57,659 bases of DNA from Hyphomicrobiales bacterium (GCA_900470445.1 UCAU01000053.1:1-57659), one strand, 5' to 3'; shown: positions 37,982 through 49,257, counted from the first letter of the stretch. Notes: generated by a model from the letters alone, not told the origin. Numbers and translations: made by a program.

Positions 37982-38151
37982 CAGGCCGGACCCGCCGAGC
38001 GGCGGCGAATACCGCGGGCTTCCAGATCAGCCAGTTTTTTGGCGACACGCCGCGCATCGAGGCGGGTCCAGACAATCAGTGCGGCGACGGCCAAGGTCAC
38101 TCCGGCATAGGCTGCGACGATGAAAACGGCGTGCGGCCCGAGATCGATCAC
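37981..38151 (-). CDS. ccmD: Haem exporter protein CcmD
   Basis: 56 aa single-pass membrane protein: hydrophobic residues 5-25 (GPHAVFIVAAYAGVTLAVA) then a basic tail. CcmD stabilises CcmE with CcmABC. It starts with GTG at 38151 overlapping the ccmC stop by four bases. It is too short and has too unusual a start to stand out, but position and topology are exact for CcmD. Confidence 0.85.
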   Translation of the reverse strand: MIDLGPHAVFIVAAYAGVTLAVAALIVWTRLDARRVAKKLADLEARGIRRRSAGPA

Positions 38152-38909
38152 GATTTGGCTCCCTGCGCGGCCTGCCGTTCCAGCGCCATGACACGGCGGC
38201 GGCTGACCTCGGTATGCATGGCTTTCAGATGCAGCACCAGAAACAGGAATGTAAACGCGAAAAACATCACGAAAAGCGGCGTCAGGATCGAGCCGGGCAT
38301 GCGCGGGCCATCGGCGCGGAACACGCTGGCGGGCTGGTGCAGCGTGCTCCACCAATCGACCGAGAATTTGATGATGGGAATGTTAACAGCGCCCACAAGG
38401 GTAAAGACCGCAATGACCCGGGCAGCGCGCAGCTGATCGTCGAACGCGCGCCATAGGGCAATAATACCCAGATAGATGAACAGCAGCACCAGGGTCGAGG
38501 TCATGCGCCCGTCCCATTCCCAGAACGTGCCCCAGGTGGGCCGGCCCCAGAGCGAGCCGGTAAACAGTGCCAGAGCGGTAAAGGTCGCGCCCAGCGGCGC
38601 CGCGGCTTTCATCGACACATCGGCCATGGGGTGGCGCCAGACCAGCGAACCCAAAGCCGAAACCGCCATCACCGCATAGACGAACTGGCTGAGCCAGGCG
38701 GTGGGTACGTGCACATACATGATGCGTACCGTATCGCCCATTTGATAATCCTGCGGCGAATTATAGAGGGCAAACCATAGCCCCACCACGAACAGCAAGG
38801 CGGTCAGGATGGTGAGCGGCCAGAGCAGGGGACGGGTCCAGGCGACGAATTGCCCGGGATGGGCGATGTGGCTCCACCAGCTCTGTTTGGGTGTGGTTTG
38901 GATAGTCAT
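38148..38909 (-). CDS. ccmC: Haem transporter / cytochrome c maturation protein CcmC
   Basis: 253 aa inner-membrane protein that attaches haem to CcmE. The WWD haem-handling signature is visible as WGTFWEWDGRMTS at about 128-140, and six membrane segments fit. The family histidines flanking WWD are likely those in HVPTAW and HLKAMH, but I did not verify this. It follows ccmB by 12 bases. Confidence 0.95.
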   Translation of the reverse strand: MTIQTTPKQSWWSHIAHPGQFVAWTRPLLWPLTILTALLFVVGLWFALYNSPQDYQMGDTVRIMYVHVPTAWLSQFVYAVMAVSALGSLVWRHPMADVSMKAAAPLGATFTALALFTGSLWGRPTWGTFWEWDGRMTSTLVLLFIYLGIIALWRAFDDQLRAARVIAVFTLVGAVNIPIIKFSVDWWSTLHQPASVFRADGPRMPGSILTPLFVMFFAFTFLFLVLHLKAMHTEVSRRRVMALERQAAQGAKS

Positions 38910-38921
38910 GACATCAGCGCT

Positions 38922-39575
38922 CTAATCCTCGGCCGAGCTTATCGCAAGGGCGGCGGCAAAGGGAGCCAGCGCCACCGCCATGAGGCTCAATGCCGCAAGA
39001 AACAGCAGCGCGGCACTCGATTGGGTGGCGCTGATCGCCCCGGTACCGAAGATCAGCACGGGCACCGACAGCGGCGCGATGAGAATGGGGGCGATCAGCC
39101 CGCCGCGCCGGATTGCCACGGTCACCGCTGCGCCGATGGCCCCGAAAGCCGCCAATGCCGGGGTGCCCAGCAGCAGCGAGAGCACCATGCGCCAGAAGGC
39201 GGAAAAATCCATGGCCAGCAGCACGGCGAGGATCGGACTGGCAAGAATCAGTGGCAGCGCGGTCAAAAGCCAATGGGCGATCACTTTTGCGGCAATGATG
39301 GCCGAGAGCGGCAGCTCGGCATGCCGCAGCAGGATCAGCGTGCCGTCTTCATGATCGGGGCGGAACAGCCGGTCCAGCCCCAGCAGCATGGCAAGGAAGG
39401 CCGCGATCCAGATAATGCCAGGCGCAATACTCGCCAGCAGTGCTTTGTCGGGGCCAACAGCAAAGGGCACGATGGCACCGGTGATGATGAAGAACAGCAC
39501 CAGCGTCAGCACATCGCCGCCACCGCGCAGGGCCAGCGCCAGTTCACGGCCGATAATGGCGGAAAACGCCTTCAT
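38922..39575 (-). CDS. ccmB: Haem exporter membrane subunit CcmB
   Basis: 217 aa hydrophobic protein with about six membrane segments. The opening FSAIIGRELALALRGGGD and the region DRLFRPDHEDGTLILL are typical. It forms the membrane part of the CcmAB ATPase that releases holo-CcmE. It overlaps ccmA by four bases. Confidence 0.95.
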   Translation of the reverse strand: MKAFSAIIGRELALALRGGGDVLTLVLFFIITGAIVPFAVGPDKALLASIAPGIIWIAAFLAMLLGLDRLFRPDHEDGTLILLRHAELPLSAIIAAKVIAHWLLTALPLILASPILAVLLAMDFSAFWRMVLSLLLGTPALAAFGAIGAAVTVAIRRGGLIAPILIAPLSVPVLIFGTGAISATQSSAALLFLAALSLMAVALAPFAAALAISSAED

Positions 39576-40207
39576 GCAGCTTTGCCCAAGGCCAGGGTTT
39601 CCATGCGGGCGGCATCGGGCAGGGTGATCGGATCATGCGTGGCGGCAATGGCAATGCCGCCGGCATCCAGATGTCCGTCGATCAACTCGGTCACCAATTG
39701 ATGCCCTTCGCTGTCGAGTGCCGCCGTCGGTTCATCGAGCAGCCAGACCGGCCGTTGCGTCACGAGCAGCCGCGCCAGTGCCAGCCGCCGGCTCTGCCCG
39801 GCCGAGAGATAACCGGCATCGAGCATGGCGAGATCACCCAGTCCGACGCGATCCAGTGCGGTTTCCACGCTGTCGCCCGTCGCGCCATTGACCGCGGCCC
39901 AGAAGCCCAGATTTTCCGCCACGCTGAGCCGCGGCTTGGTGGCATTGCGATGGCCGCAATAATGCAGCAATGGCCCAGCCTCCGGGTCTGCCCCTTCCAG
40001 GGCAAAAAATCCGGCGAGTGGCGCGACGATCCCGGCCAGTGTCAGCAGCAATGTGGTCTTGCCGGTGCCATTGGGTCCGCGCAATAAAAGACAGGTGCCG
40101 CCATGGACCGCAAAGCTCATGTCGTCGGCCAGTGGCAAGCCGCCGCGACCACAGGCAAGCCCCTGCGCGCGCAGCACTAAAGATGGGTAGGCTTGCCTTT
40201 GCGTCAT
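39572..40207 (-). CDS. ccmA: Haem exporter ATP-binding subunit CcmA
   Basis: 211 aa ABC ATPase. Walker A is GPNGTGKTT at 44-52, the signature is LSAGQ at about 135, and Walker B is VWLLDEP near 155. It powers release of haem-loaded CcmE. As first gene of the ccm set it is divergent from acnA, an arrangement found in many Rhizobiales. ccmE, ccmF and ccmH are not in the window. Confidence 0.95.
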   Translation of the reverse strand: MTQRQAYPSLVLRAQGLACGRGGLPLADDMSFAVHGGTCLLLRGPNGTGKTTLLLTLAGIVAPLAGFFALEGADPEAGPLLHYCGHRNATKPRLSVAENLGFWAAVNGATGDSVETALDRVGLGDLAMLDAGYLSAGQSRRLALARLLVTQRPVWLLDEPTAALDSEGHQLVTELIDGHLDAGGIAIAATHDPITLPDAARMETLALGKAA

Positions 40208-40380
40208 GACCCCATCTCGTATTGAACCAAAGGCAAGACTGGCAAGGGCAATCTTTAGTGTCTATAAGCCGTCACAGATTGGAGTCATTCCAGAAAAGGC
40301 GGCGCTATCCGGCGGATTTCGGGAGCTTTTCCGACTGCGCTTGTCGCGTCAGCAGCAATTCCAGCAAAGGGCGGAGCACC

Positions 40381-43134
<2,754 letters not shown>

Positions 43135-43157
43135 ACACGGCTCACCTGCCGAATTGG

Positions 43158-43190
43158 AAATGGCGGTCCCTCCGGGCCGCCATTTTCTTT
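43158..43190 (+). terminator. Rho-independent terminator of acnA
   Basis: AAATGGCGG pairs with CCGCCATTT across a 10-base loop and runs into TTTTCTTT. It lies 24 bases after the acnA stop. Confidence 0.9.
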
Positions 43191-43285
43191 GCACCGTGGC
43201 ATGAAGGAAACGCTGGCGGCGTTTTTCCGGCTCTCACCCTCTTTTGACTGGCGGGGCTTGTCAGGGCCAGCTTACAAGTTTGCCC

Positions 43286-44020
43286 ATGATATCCCGTTCC
43301 CTCTTTGCACCGGTCTCCGGCATTGCCGCCTTCCTCCTCCTGGCCCTTCCGGCCGGCGCGGAAAAAGTGCATGACCGCCCCAAGGCCGTGGTCGAATTGT
43401 TCACCAGCCAAGGCTGTGCGCAATGCCCGCCAGCCGATGCGCTGCTGACCAGCCTGGCCGAAGAGGGCGATGTCATCGCGCTCGCCTATCATGTCGATTA
43501 TTGGGACTATGTAGGCTGGGAAGACACGTTCGGCAAAGCCGATTATTCCGATCGCCAGCGGGCCTATGCCAAAAGCTGGGGCTCTTCGCGCATCTATACC
43601 CCGCAAATGGTGGTCAATGGCGACAAGGGCGTGGTCGGTTCGCGCCGCAACGAAGTGCATGGAGCGCTTGATCGGGCGACGCTGCCGCTGTCCGTGGACA
43701 TCACCAAGCAGGACGACATGCTCAAGATTGCCGTGCCGCCCAATGCCGATTTCGGCAATGCGGTGGTGTGGCTGGTGACCTATCTCGACCGGGCGGATGT
43801 CGCCATCGACAAGGGCGAGAATGCCGGCAAGACCATGGTCTATACCCAGGTGGTGACCGGCCGGCAGGCGCTGGGCATGTGGGAAAGCGCGACGGGGGCG
43901 GATCTGAAACTACCGCTGCCCGAAATGCTGGCGGAAAATACCGGCATGGCCGTCATCGTGCAGCAGGAAAAGGATGGGCTGCCCGGCCCCATCCTGGGCG
44001 CCGCAGCCTTCGAACGCTAA
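43286..44020 (+). CDS. DUF1223 exported thioredoxin-like protein
   Basis: 244 aa from the ATG at 43286. A signal peptide is evident at about 10-27 (APVSGIAAFLLLALPAGA, cut near AGA-EK). The mature start ELFTSQGCAQCPPADALL carries a CxxC pair typical of DUF1223. The family has a thioredoxin-like N-terminal part; the role is unknown. The same gene follows acnA in many Rhizobiales. The frame extends upstream to 43244 without need. Confidence 0.85.
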   Translation: MISRSLFAPVSGIAAFLLLALPAGAEKVHDRPKAVVELFTSQGCAQCPPADALLTSLAEEGDVIALAYHVDYWDYVGWEDTFGKADYSDRQRAYAKSWGSSRIYTPQMVVNGDKGVVGSRRNEVHGALDRATLPLSVDITKQDDMLKIAVPPNADFGNAVVWLVTYLDRADVAIDKGENAGKTMVYTQVVTGRQALGMWESATGADLKLPLPEMLAENTGMAVIVQQEKDGLPGPILGAAAFER

Positions 44021-44033
44021 GCCGCTTCCAGAC

Positions 44034-44069
44034 AAAAAGAACTCCCGTTCCTGGGGGCAAGAACGGGAG
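44034..44069 (-). terminator. Minus-strand Rho-independent terminator with no annotated gene
   Basis: On the minus strand CTCCCGTTC pairs with GAACGGGAG across a 10-base loop and is followed by TTCTTTTTG. No minus-strand protein gene lies to its right before 45.2 kb, and GNAT and DUF2794 there are on the plus strand. Confidence 0.7.
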
Positions 44070-44160
44070 CGATAGACTGACTTGGTCAACTAAAAGGTTG
44101 GTTGGCAACCGAACGTCATGGTTTGGGGGCTCGTTCGGTCCGGCTGCCAACCACTGGAGG
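44034..44160 (-). ncRNA. Candidate small RNA in the DUF1223-DUF2794 gap
   Basis: The 303-base gap 44021-44323 has no credible gene. Besides the orphan minus-strand terminator it holds a long hairpin at 44100-44152: GGTTGGCA plus ACCGAACG pair with CGTTCGGT and TGCCAACC around a 16-base loop and a 5-base bulge. A stable structure followed by a terminator is what a small RNA gene looks like. No known family was recognised, the 5' end is a guess, and the hairpin could instead belong to the DUF2794 leader. Confidence 0.32.
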
Positions 44161-44323
44161 CAATGTTGAGAACCTGACCGCCCAATCTGGCGCTGTGAGG
44201 GAAAAACTGTGTTCGAAATTGGGTATTTTGTCTCCTCGCCAGCGGATTGGACATGCACCCTTGCGCGCAAAGGCAAATGCCGCAATCATGACACTGCGTT
44301 GACAAGCGGAGAGAGCGTTACCG

Positions 44324-44713
44324 GTGCAAGGCCGTACGCCGCATGACAAGACGGTTAGCCTGGCTCTGGTCCATTCCGGAGAGGCGCCTTCCAGTGTGCC
44401 TCAGGCCAAGGCCATGCCCATCGTGGCGTTCGATCGCCGCGAGCTGATGCTGATCCTGTCGGTCTATGGCCGCAAGGTGGCCTCAGGTGAGTGGCGCGAC
44501 TATGCCATGGACTTTTTGCGCGAGCGCGCCGTCTTCTCCATCTATGCCCGTGTCTCCGAGCGCCCGCTGTTCATCGTCGAAAAATCTCCCAAGCTGCGCA
44601 ATCGCCAGGGTCAATATTCGGTCACCAACCAGCAGGGCCGCATCCTCAAGCGGGGCCACGACCTCAGCCAGGTGCTGCGCGTGCTCGATCCGCAATTGGC
44701 GGTGGTGGGGTGA
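44324..44713 (+). CDS. DUF2794 protein
   Basis: 129 aa. The conserved block FDRRELMLILSVYGRKVASGEWRDYAMDF, in parts, and the end ILKRGHDLSQVLRVLDPQL are characteristic of DUF2794, which is restricted to alphaproteobacteria and has no known function. The start is GTG at 44324; an ATG at 44414 within the frame would remove a variable N terminus. The stop overlaps the next gene start by four bases. Confidence 0.85.
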   Translation: MQGRTPHDKTVSLALVHSGEAPSSVPQAKAMPIVAFDRRELMLILSVYGRKVASGEWRDYAMDFLRERAVFSIYARVSERPLFIVEKSPKLRNRQGQYSVTNQQGRILKRGHDLSQVLRVLDPQLAVVG

Positions 44714-45180
44714 TACTGCGCATTCGCCGCGCCATTGCGGCCGATGTGCCTGCCATGGGCGTGGTGCTGACCGCCTCGATCACCGAACTCTGTGCCGCCG
44801 ACCACGGCGAGGATGCCGGCGCCATTGCCGCCTGGACACGCAATAAGAGCCAAGCGGGCGTCGCCGGCATGCTGGCCAATCCCGATCTCGAACTCTATGT
44901 GGCCGAGCGCGAAGGCGCGATCGTGGCCGTCGGCGCGGTAACGAAGGACGGCACAGTGGCGCTCAACTATGTCGCTCCCCAAGCGCGTTTTGCCGGCATC
45001 AGCACCGCCCTGCTCGCCCGACTGGAACAGGCGCTCGTCGCGCTGGGCCATCGCGAAGGCCGGCTCGAAAGCACCAGCACAGCCCGCGCCTTCTATGAAA
45101 GCCGTGGCTGGCAAGCGGACGGCCCACAAGCCAGCGGCCGCGTGGTCAATGGCTATCCTATGCGAAAAGCGTTGGTGTAG
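44710..45180 (+). CDS. GNAT family N-acetyltransferase
   Basis: 156 aa from GTG at 44710, which overlaps the DUF2794 stop. The fold is GNAT: VAPQARFAGISTALLARLE is motif A at about 84-102, and the C-terminal RAFYESRGW is motif B. The frame extends upstream to 44491 only as a shadow of DUF2794. Its substrate is unknown. Coupling with DUF2794 suggests shared expression. Confidence 0.85.
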   Translation: MILRIRRAIAADVPAMGVVLTASITELCAADHGEDAGAIAAWTRNKSQAGVAGMLANPDLELYVAEREGAIVAVGAVTKDGTVALNYVAPQARFAGISTALLARLEQALVALGHREGRLESTSTARAFYESRGWQADGPQASGRVVNGYPMRKALV

Positions 45181-45201
45181 CCGGCGCTGCAGCTCGCGGC
45201 T

Positions 45202-45807
45202 CTACAGCCGCCCAATCCATTCATGCCCCGGATGCGCCCGCTCCAGCATCGCCTTCAGCCATGCCCGTTCCGCGATTTCCAGCTTCGGCACCGCGTTGGC
45301 AAAATCCGCCACGTCCTTATCCCGGGCCAGCTTTGCCTTGAATAGCAGGATAGCTGCAGGCTTGAGATAGGGCACGCCATCCGGCGTCACCGCCACCATG
45401 TCGGCCCGCGGTCGGGTGATGCCCGGGTCCCGCTTATAGACCCACATATCCGGCGTGCCCGGCTCGATCATCATATCGACCCGCCAGCGTTGCGCCGCCG
45501 GGTCCTGGCACCAGATCTGGAAAATATCCGCGGGCGGCTCCTGCCCATCGGGCAGATAGTCAACTAAACCGCTGCCGGTCGCGTAGAATTCGAGGTCCGA
45601 CAGGGCTTGTCGGAACAGGCTCACATCACCGCGCAGCACGGTGAATTCGATATCCTCATGCTCGCGCGTCTCATGACCTTGCCAGAGGTCCAACGCCCAG
45701 CCGCCGACAATGCACCAAGGCCGGGATATGTGTTCCAGTCGCTGCGCCAGCTCGCGCGGGTGGAAGGGGCTCCAGGCATCATGGGCCAGAGTTTTTTGCG
45801 GCGTCAT
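45202..45807 (-). CDS. Aminoglycoside-2''-adenylyltransferase-like nucleotidyltransferase
   Basis: 201 aa. GGWALDLWQG at 35-44 and EHEDIEFTVLRGD at 49-61 match the nucleotidyltransferase core of ANT(2'')-like proteins, with metal ligands D52 and E54. Related chromosomal proteins mostly have unknown substrates, so drug resistance must not be assumed. I chose the ATG at 45807. The frame runs to 45855 but its first residues (MVRQAHHEV) are a translated intergenic repeat. Confidence 0.8.
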   Translation of the reverse strand: MTPQKTLAHDAWSPFHPRELAQRLEHISRPWCIVGGWALDLWQGHETREHEDIEFTVLRGDVSLFRQALSDLEFYATGSGLVDYLPDGQEPPADIFQIWCQDPAAQRWRVDMMIEPGTPDMWVYKRDPGITRPRADMVAVTPDGVPYLKPAAILLFKAKLARDKDVADFANAVPKLEIAERAWLKAMLERAHPGHEWIGRL

Positions 45808-45829
45808 CGATGCGTCCTGATTGTGAAAG

Positions 45830-45918
45830 ACCTCATGGTGGGCTTGTCGAACCACGAGGTCGGGCGAGTGGAGGCTTCTATGCCACGCCCTCGCCCCTCG
45901 ACAAGCTCAGGATGAGGT
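45830..45918. repeat. Inverted-repeat intergenic element (89 bp)
   Basis: The 21-base left arm (from ACCTCATGGTG) and the inverted right arm match at 18 of 21 positions, enclosing 47 bases. The right arm ends one base before the stop of the kinase gene. Repeats with the TTGTCGA / TCGACAA arms are common in proteobacterial genomes. It has no coding capacity and no target duplication that I can see. Confidence 0.75.
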
Positions 45919-46407
45919 CTACTGCTGCCGGCTGCCGGCCGCTGCGATCACTGCCAGTTCATCCGCCGTCGGTGGCTCGAAGCGCGCTAGCCAGCCCAGC
46001 AGGTCCCTTTCGGGAATGATAAACGCATGCTCGGGCGCTTCGGCATTGCGCCGCGCCAGGCGGGCCAACAGCTCGTCACGCGGCACATCCATGAAATGGA
46101 TTTTGGTCATGGCGCCCAAAGCCGCCGCACGGGCCGCAAAGTCCTCGCGCTCGACCCGCGCCCAGAAGCCGAAATCGAGGATCACGTCGATCCCCTTCTG
46201 CAGCGCCACACTGGCGACCCGCCACATCAGCACTTCGACCGCATCATGGCGCCGGTCATGGTCAGGGTCGGCCAGGTCGTCGCCGAACAGCTGGATGTGC
46301 CATTCGTCCGGCGTCAGCCGCAATGCCCCCGTTTCGGCCTCCAGCTGCCTGGCCCTGGTGCTCTTGCCCGCACAGGGCAGGCCGACCATGAGGTGCAGGA
46401 TGGTCAT
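45919..46407 (-). CDS. P-loop kinase-like ATPase (AAA_33 type)
   Basis: 162 aa. Walker A is GLPCAGKST at 9-17. The LID-like region and the block DVILDFGFWAR at about 75-85 resemble the zeta/AAA_33 family of small-molecule kinases. The substrate is unknown. It precedes the 89-bp repeat and follows a GNAT gene by 3 bases, so the two are probably co-transcribed. Confidence 0.8.
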   Translation of the reverse strand: MTILHLMVGLPCAGKSTRARQLEAETGALRLTPDEWHIQLFGDDLADPDHDRRHDAVEVLMWRVASVALQKGIDVILDFGFWARVEREDFAARAAALGAMTKIHFMDVPRDELLARLARRNAEAPEHAFIIPERDLLGWLARFEPPTADELAVIAAAGSRQQ

Positions 46408-46410
46408 CGG

Positions 46411-46908
46411 CTAGAGCGCCAGTTGCAGATGCACGATGTCGTGCCAGCGATCGAATTTGTAGCCGACGGCTTCGTAGCGCCCGACCCGGATAAAGCCGAA
46501 CTTTTCGTGGATGGCGATGGAATTGGCGGTGTCGGCTGTGATCACCGCCAGCATCTGCTTGAAGCCGAAGGCCCTCGACTGCGCCAGAAGCTCGGTCAGC
46601 AGCAGCTTGCCCAGTCCCTTGCCGGTGGCCGCGGGGTCGAGATAGATCGAATCCTCGCAGGTGAAGCGATAGGCGGCACGGGGGCGGTAGAAGCTGGCAT
46701 AGGCATAGCCGAGCACTTTGCCATCCTGTTCGGCCACCATCAGGGGGTGGCCCAGCGCGACCAGATGGGCGAATTTTTCGGCCATGGCCGCCTCGCCCGG
46801 CGCCTCGGTGTCAAAGGTGATCGCCGTGGTTTCCACATAGTGCCGGTAGATGGCGGTAATGGCGGGAATATCGGCCCAGGCAAAGGGGCGCAGGATGGGG
46901 GTGGACAC
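46411..46908 (-). CDS. Phosphinothricin-acetyltransferase-like GNAT
   Basis: 165 aa from the GTG at 46908. ITAIYRHYVETTAITFDTEAPG, DPAATGKGLGKLLL (acetyl-CoA site) and the FGFIRVGRYEAVGYKFDRWHDIV stretch in parts are typical of the PAT/Pat (bar-like) subgroup. Members acetylate phosphinothricin, methionine sulfone or other amines. The frame runs to 46998 but upstream codons are unconvincing. Confidence 0.85.
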   Translation of the reverse strand: MSTPILRPFAWADIPAITAIYRHYVETTAITFDTEAPGEAAMAEKFAHLVALGHPLMVAEQDGKVLGYAYASFYRPRAAYRFTCEDSIYLDPAATGKGLGKLLLTELLAQSRAFGFKQMLAVITADTANSIAIHEKFGFIRVGRYEAVGYKFDRWHDIVHLQLAL

Positions 46909-46922
46909 GTCGGCAACTCGGC

Positions 46923-46959
46923 AAAAGAAAAGGACCGCATCCCTTTTAGGATGCGGCCC
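46923..46959 (-). terminator. Rho-independent terminator of the Bax-inhibitor gene
   Basis: On the minus strand GGGCCGCATCC pairs with GGATGCGGTCC (one mismatch) around a 6-base loop and is followed by TTTTCTTTT. It separates the Bax-inhibitor gene from the acetyltransferase. Confidence 0.9.
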
Positions 46960-47010
46960 AATCTGTCGTCCAACCAAATTCCTTGATCGTCCAATCAAGG
47001 AAGCTGGTGC

Positions 47011-47781
47011 TTACTCGCGATTGCCGAACAGGCGGAGCAGCATCAGGAACAGGTTGATGAAGTCGAGATAGAGGCTCAGCGCGCCCATGATAGCGCCCTT
47101 GGCCAGCACATCGGCGCCATGCGACTCCGAATAGCCTTCCTTGATCTTCTGCGTGTCATAGGCGGTCAGGCCCACAAAGATCAGCACGCCGACCGCCGAG
47201 ATGGCGAATTCGAGCATGGAGGACTGCATGAAGATATTGACCAGCGAGGCGATGATCAGGCCGATCAGGCCCATGAACAGGAAGCTGCCCATCTGGGTCA
47301 GGTCGCGCTTGGTGGTGTAGCCGTAAAGGCTCATGGCACCAAAGGTCGCGGCGGTGATGAAGAACACCTTGGCGATCGAAGCGTCGGTATAGACTAGGAA
47401 GATCGAGCTGAGCGACACGCCCATAATGGCGGCAAAGGCCCAGAACACGGCCTGTGCAGCCGGCACCGAAAGCTTGTTGATGCCAAAGCTCAGCACCATC
47501 ACGAAGGCGAGCGGCGCGAGCATCACGACCCATTGCAGCGGGCTTGCATAGAGCAGGGCGCCCCACTGGGTGACATATTGGCCATTGGCCAGCTGGCCCA
47601 CGGCGGCGTCCGGATTGGTGGTGATGGCGGCGGAAGCAGCGAACCAGGCAGCAAGCCCGGTCACAACCAGCCCGATACCCATGTAATTGTAGACGCGCAG
47701 CATGTAGCTGCGCAGGCCCTCGTCGATGGCCAAGGCCGAGCCGGCCCGCGCACCGAGGGTCTGACGGTCATATTCAGCCAT
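47011..47781 (-). CDS. Bax inhibitor-1 / YccA family membrane protein
   Basis: 256 aa from the ATG at 47781 with AGGA upstream. Seven hydrophobic segments are visible starting at about residue 30. The closing LYLDFINLFLMLLRLFGNRE is the family C terminus. The family includes YccA, which interacts with the FtsH protease, and eukaryotic calcium-leak proteins. Its role here is unknown. A dedicated terminator follows, so it is monocistronic. Confidence 0.93.
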   Translation of the reverse strand: MAEYDRQTLGARAGSALAIDEGLRSYMLRVYNYMGIGLVVTGLAAWFAASAAITTNPDAAVGQLANGQYVTQWGALLYASPLQWVVMLAPLAFVMVLSFGINKLSVPAAQAVFWAFAAIMGVSLSSIFLVYTDASIAKVFFITAATFGAMSLYGYTTKRDLTQMGSFLFMGLIGLIIASLVNIFMQSSMLEFAISAVGVLIFVGLTAYDTQKIKEGYSESHGADVLAKGAIMGALSLYLDFINLFLMLLRLFGNRE

Positions 47782-47985
47782 AGTCGGTTTCCTTTCCCAA
47801 TTGGTAGAGCGGTCCGTTGCACCGCCGGTGGGCGCATTGTTTCGCCACTTGACGCACAATATGGATGGGAGACCAGTCGTTTACAAGACCGAACGGGGCC
47901 CCGCGACGTTTGGACTGGCCCCATGACGCGCTTGTGTTAGGGTCAAACCACGAATCGCGTGACTGATCCACTAGAGGAGGAGCCC

Positions 47986-48525
47986 ATGCCCAGGCTCTTT
48001 ACCGGCCTCGAAATCCCGGCCGATGTGGGATTTGCCCTCTCGCTCAAGCGGGGCGGGTTGACCGGGGCGCGCTGGATCGACCCCGAAAATTACCACATCA
48101 CGCTGCGCTTTATCGGCGATGTCGATCACCAGACCGCCAATGAGGTGGTCGATAGTCTCGATCGGCTCTCCAATTCGCTGCGCTTTTCCATCCGCCTGAC
48201 GCATTTGGGGATTTTCGGCGGCGACAAGCCGCGCGCGCTCTATGCCGGAGTGGAGATGAATGAGGCGCTGACCCGCCTCCAGGCGGCGCAGGAGCGGGTA
48301 TTGCAGCGGGCCGGCCTGCCGCCGGAAGGGCGCAAATTCGTGCCGCATGTGTCGCTGGCGCGGTTGCGCAATTCCAGCGCCGAAGACGTCGCCCGCTTCA
48401 TGGCCGAGGCCGGGCGGTTCGAGCCGCTGAGTTTTCCGGTGGGCCGGTTCGTGCTCTATTCGAGCAAGGATTCGGTGGGGGGCGGCCCCTATGTGGTTGA
48501 GCAAAGTTATCCTTTGGCCGCTTAA
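47986..48525 (+). CDS. thpR: RNA 2',3'-cyclic phosphodiesterase ThpR
   Basis: 179 aa 2H-phosphoesterase. The two HxT/S motifs are HITL at about 36-39 and HVSL at about 122-125. RLFTGLEIP is the usual opening. The ATG at 47986 has GGAGGAG 8 bases upstream; an upstream start at 47959 is less likely. Family members open 2',3'-cyclic phosphates on RNA. Confidence 0.93.
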   Translation: MPRLFTGLEIPADVGFALSLKRGGLTGARWIDPENYHITLRFIGDVDHQTANEVVDSLDRLSNSLRFSIRLTHLGIFGGDKPRALYAGVEMNEALTRLQAAQERVLQRAGLPPEGRKFVPHVSLARLRNSSAEDVARFMAEAGRFEPLSFPVGRFVLYSSKDSVGGGPYVVEQSYPLAA

Positions 48526-48735
48526 GGTAACGCAAGTGTTAGCACATTGTTAACCGCGACGGCGCAAACCGGGGGCCATGATGGGCTATACGCCAAAATG
48601 CCGCCGCGATTGGCTCGCATTTGAGACAAATCGGTTGGATGCGGCGGCGTTTGACACCTTGGTAACCATGTTGGGGCAAGTTGAAGCGGGCAAGCTCCTC
48701 CCAACCCGGATCTGATGATGAGGAAGAAATTGGCA

Positions 48736-49257
48736 ATGACGACGAAAACCGGTGGCCTGACGCTTGGGCTCGCGGTCGCCGCAATCATGGCTCTGGCCCC
48801 TGCCGCCCAAGCGCAGCAGGCGACCGAACTGGGGACTTTCAACGCCTGGACCGCCTGGCAGGCGACCGATGCTTCCGGCGTGATCTGCTACGTCTCGGCG
48901 ACGCCGCAGAAAAGCGAGCCGGCCGGCGCTAATCGCGACCCGATCCATTTCATGATCATCCATCGCAAGGGCATGGGCACCAAGAACGAGGTGCAGACGA
49001 TCATCGGCTATCCCTATAATTCCACCAATGCCGGCGCCAGCGCGGCCATCGATGGCAAGACCTATCCCATGGTCACCGAAGGCTCGGCCGCCTGGCTCGC
49101 CTCGACCGGGGATGAAGCCGGGTTCGTGGCGGCCTTCAAGGCGGGGAGTAACCTCGTCATCAAGGGCACCAGCCAGCGCGGCACCAATACGACCGACACC
49201 TATTCGCTGTCCGGCGCCACCGCGGCCGTCAACGCCATCGACGCCGCTTGCAAGTAA
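48736..49257 (+). CDS. IalB-like exported protein, copy 1
   Basis: 173 aa from the ATG at 48736, with AGGAAG upstream; an ATG at 48715 is the alternative. A signal peptide is clear (LTLGLAVAAIMALAPAAQA, cleavage before QQ). The mature part (WTAWQATDASGVICYVSATPQKSEPA, read in parts) belongs to the invasion-associated locus B family (PF06776-like), periplasmic proteins of unknown biochemistry. It ends in a Cys-Lys, and conserved C63 and the last cysteine may form a disulfide. It is followed by a homologue after 98 bases. Confidence 0.82.
   Translation: MTTKTGGLTLGLAVAAIMALAPAAQAQQATELGTFNAWTAWQATDASGVICYVSATPQKSEPAGANRDPIHFMIIHRKGMGTKNEVQTIIGYPYNSTNAGASAAIDGKTYPMVTEGSAAWLASTGDEAGFVAAFKAGSNLVIKGTSQRGTNTTDTYSLSGATAAVNAIDAACK

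Noticed and set aside
40222..40380. N-terminal extension of acnA
   Set aside because: Not aconitase-like; GTG 40381 has its own ribosome-binding site.
45808..45855. N-terminal extension of the nucleotidyltransferase frame beginning MVRQAHHEV
   Set aside because: Most of it is translated inverted-repeat DNA; the ATG at 45807 fits the family better.
47796..47830. A tRNA-D-arm-like stretch (TTGGTAGAGC) upstream of the Bax-inhibitor gene
   Set aside because: No matching acceptor stem, anticodon arm or T-loop follows.
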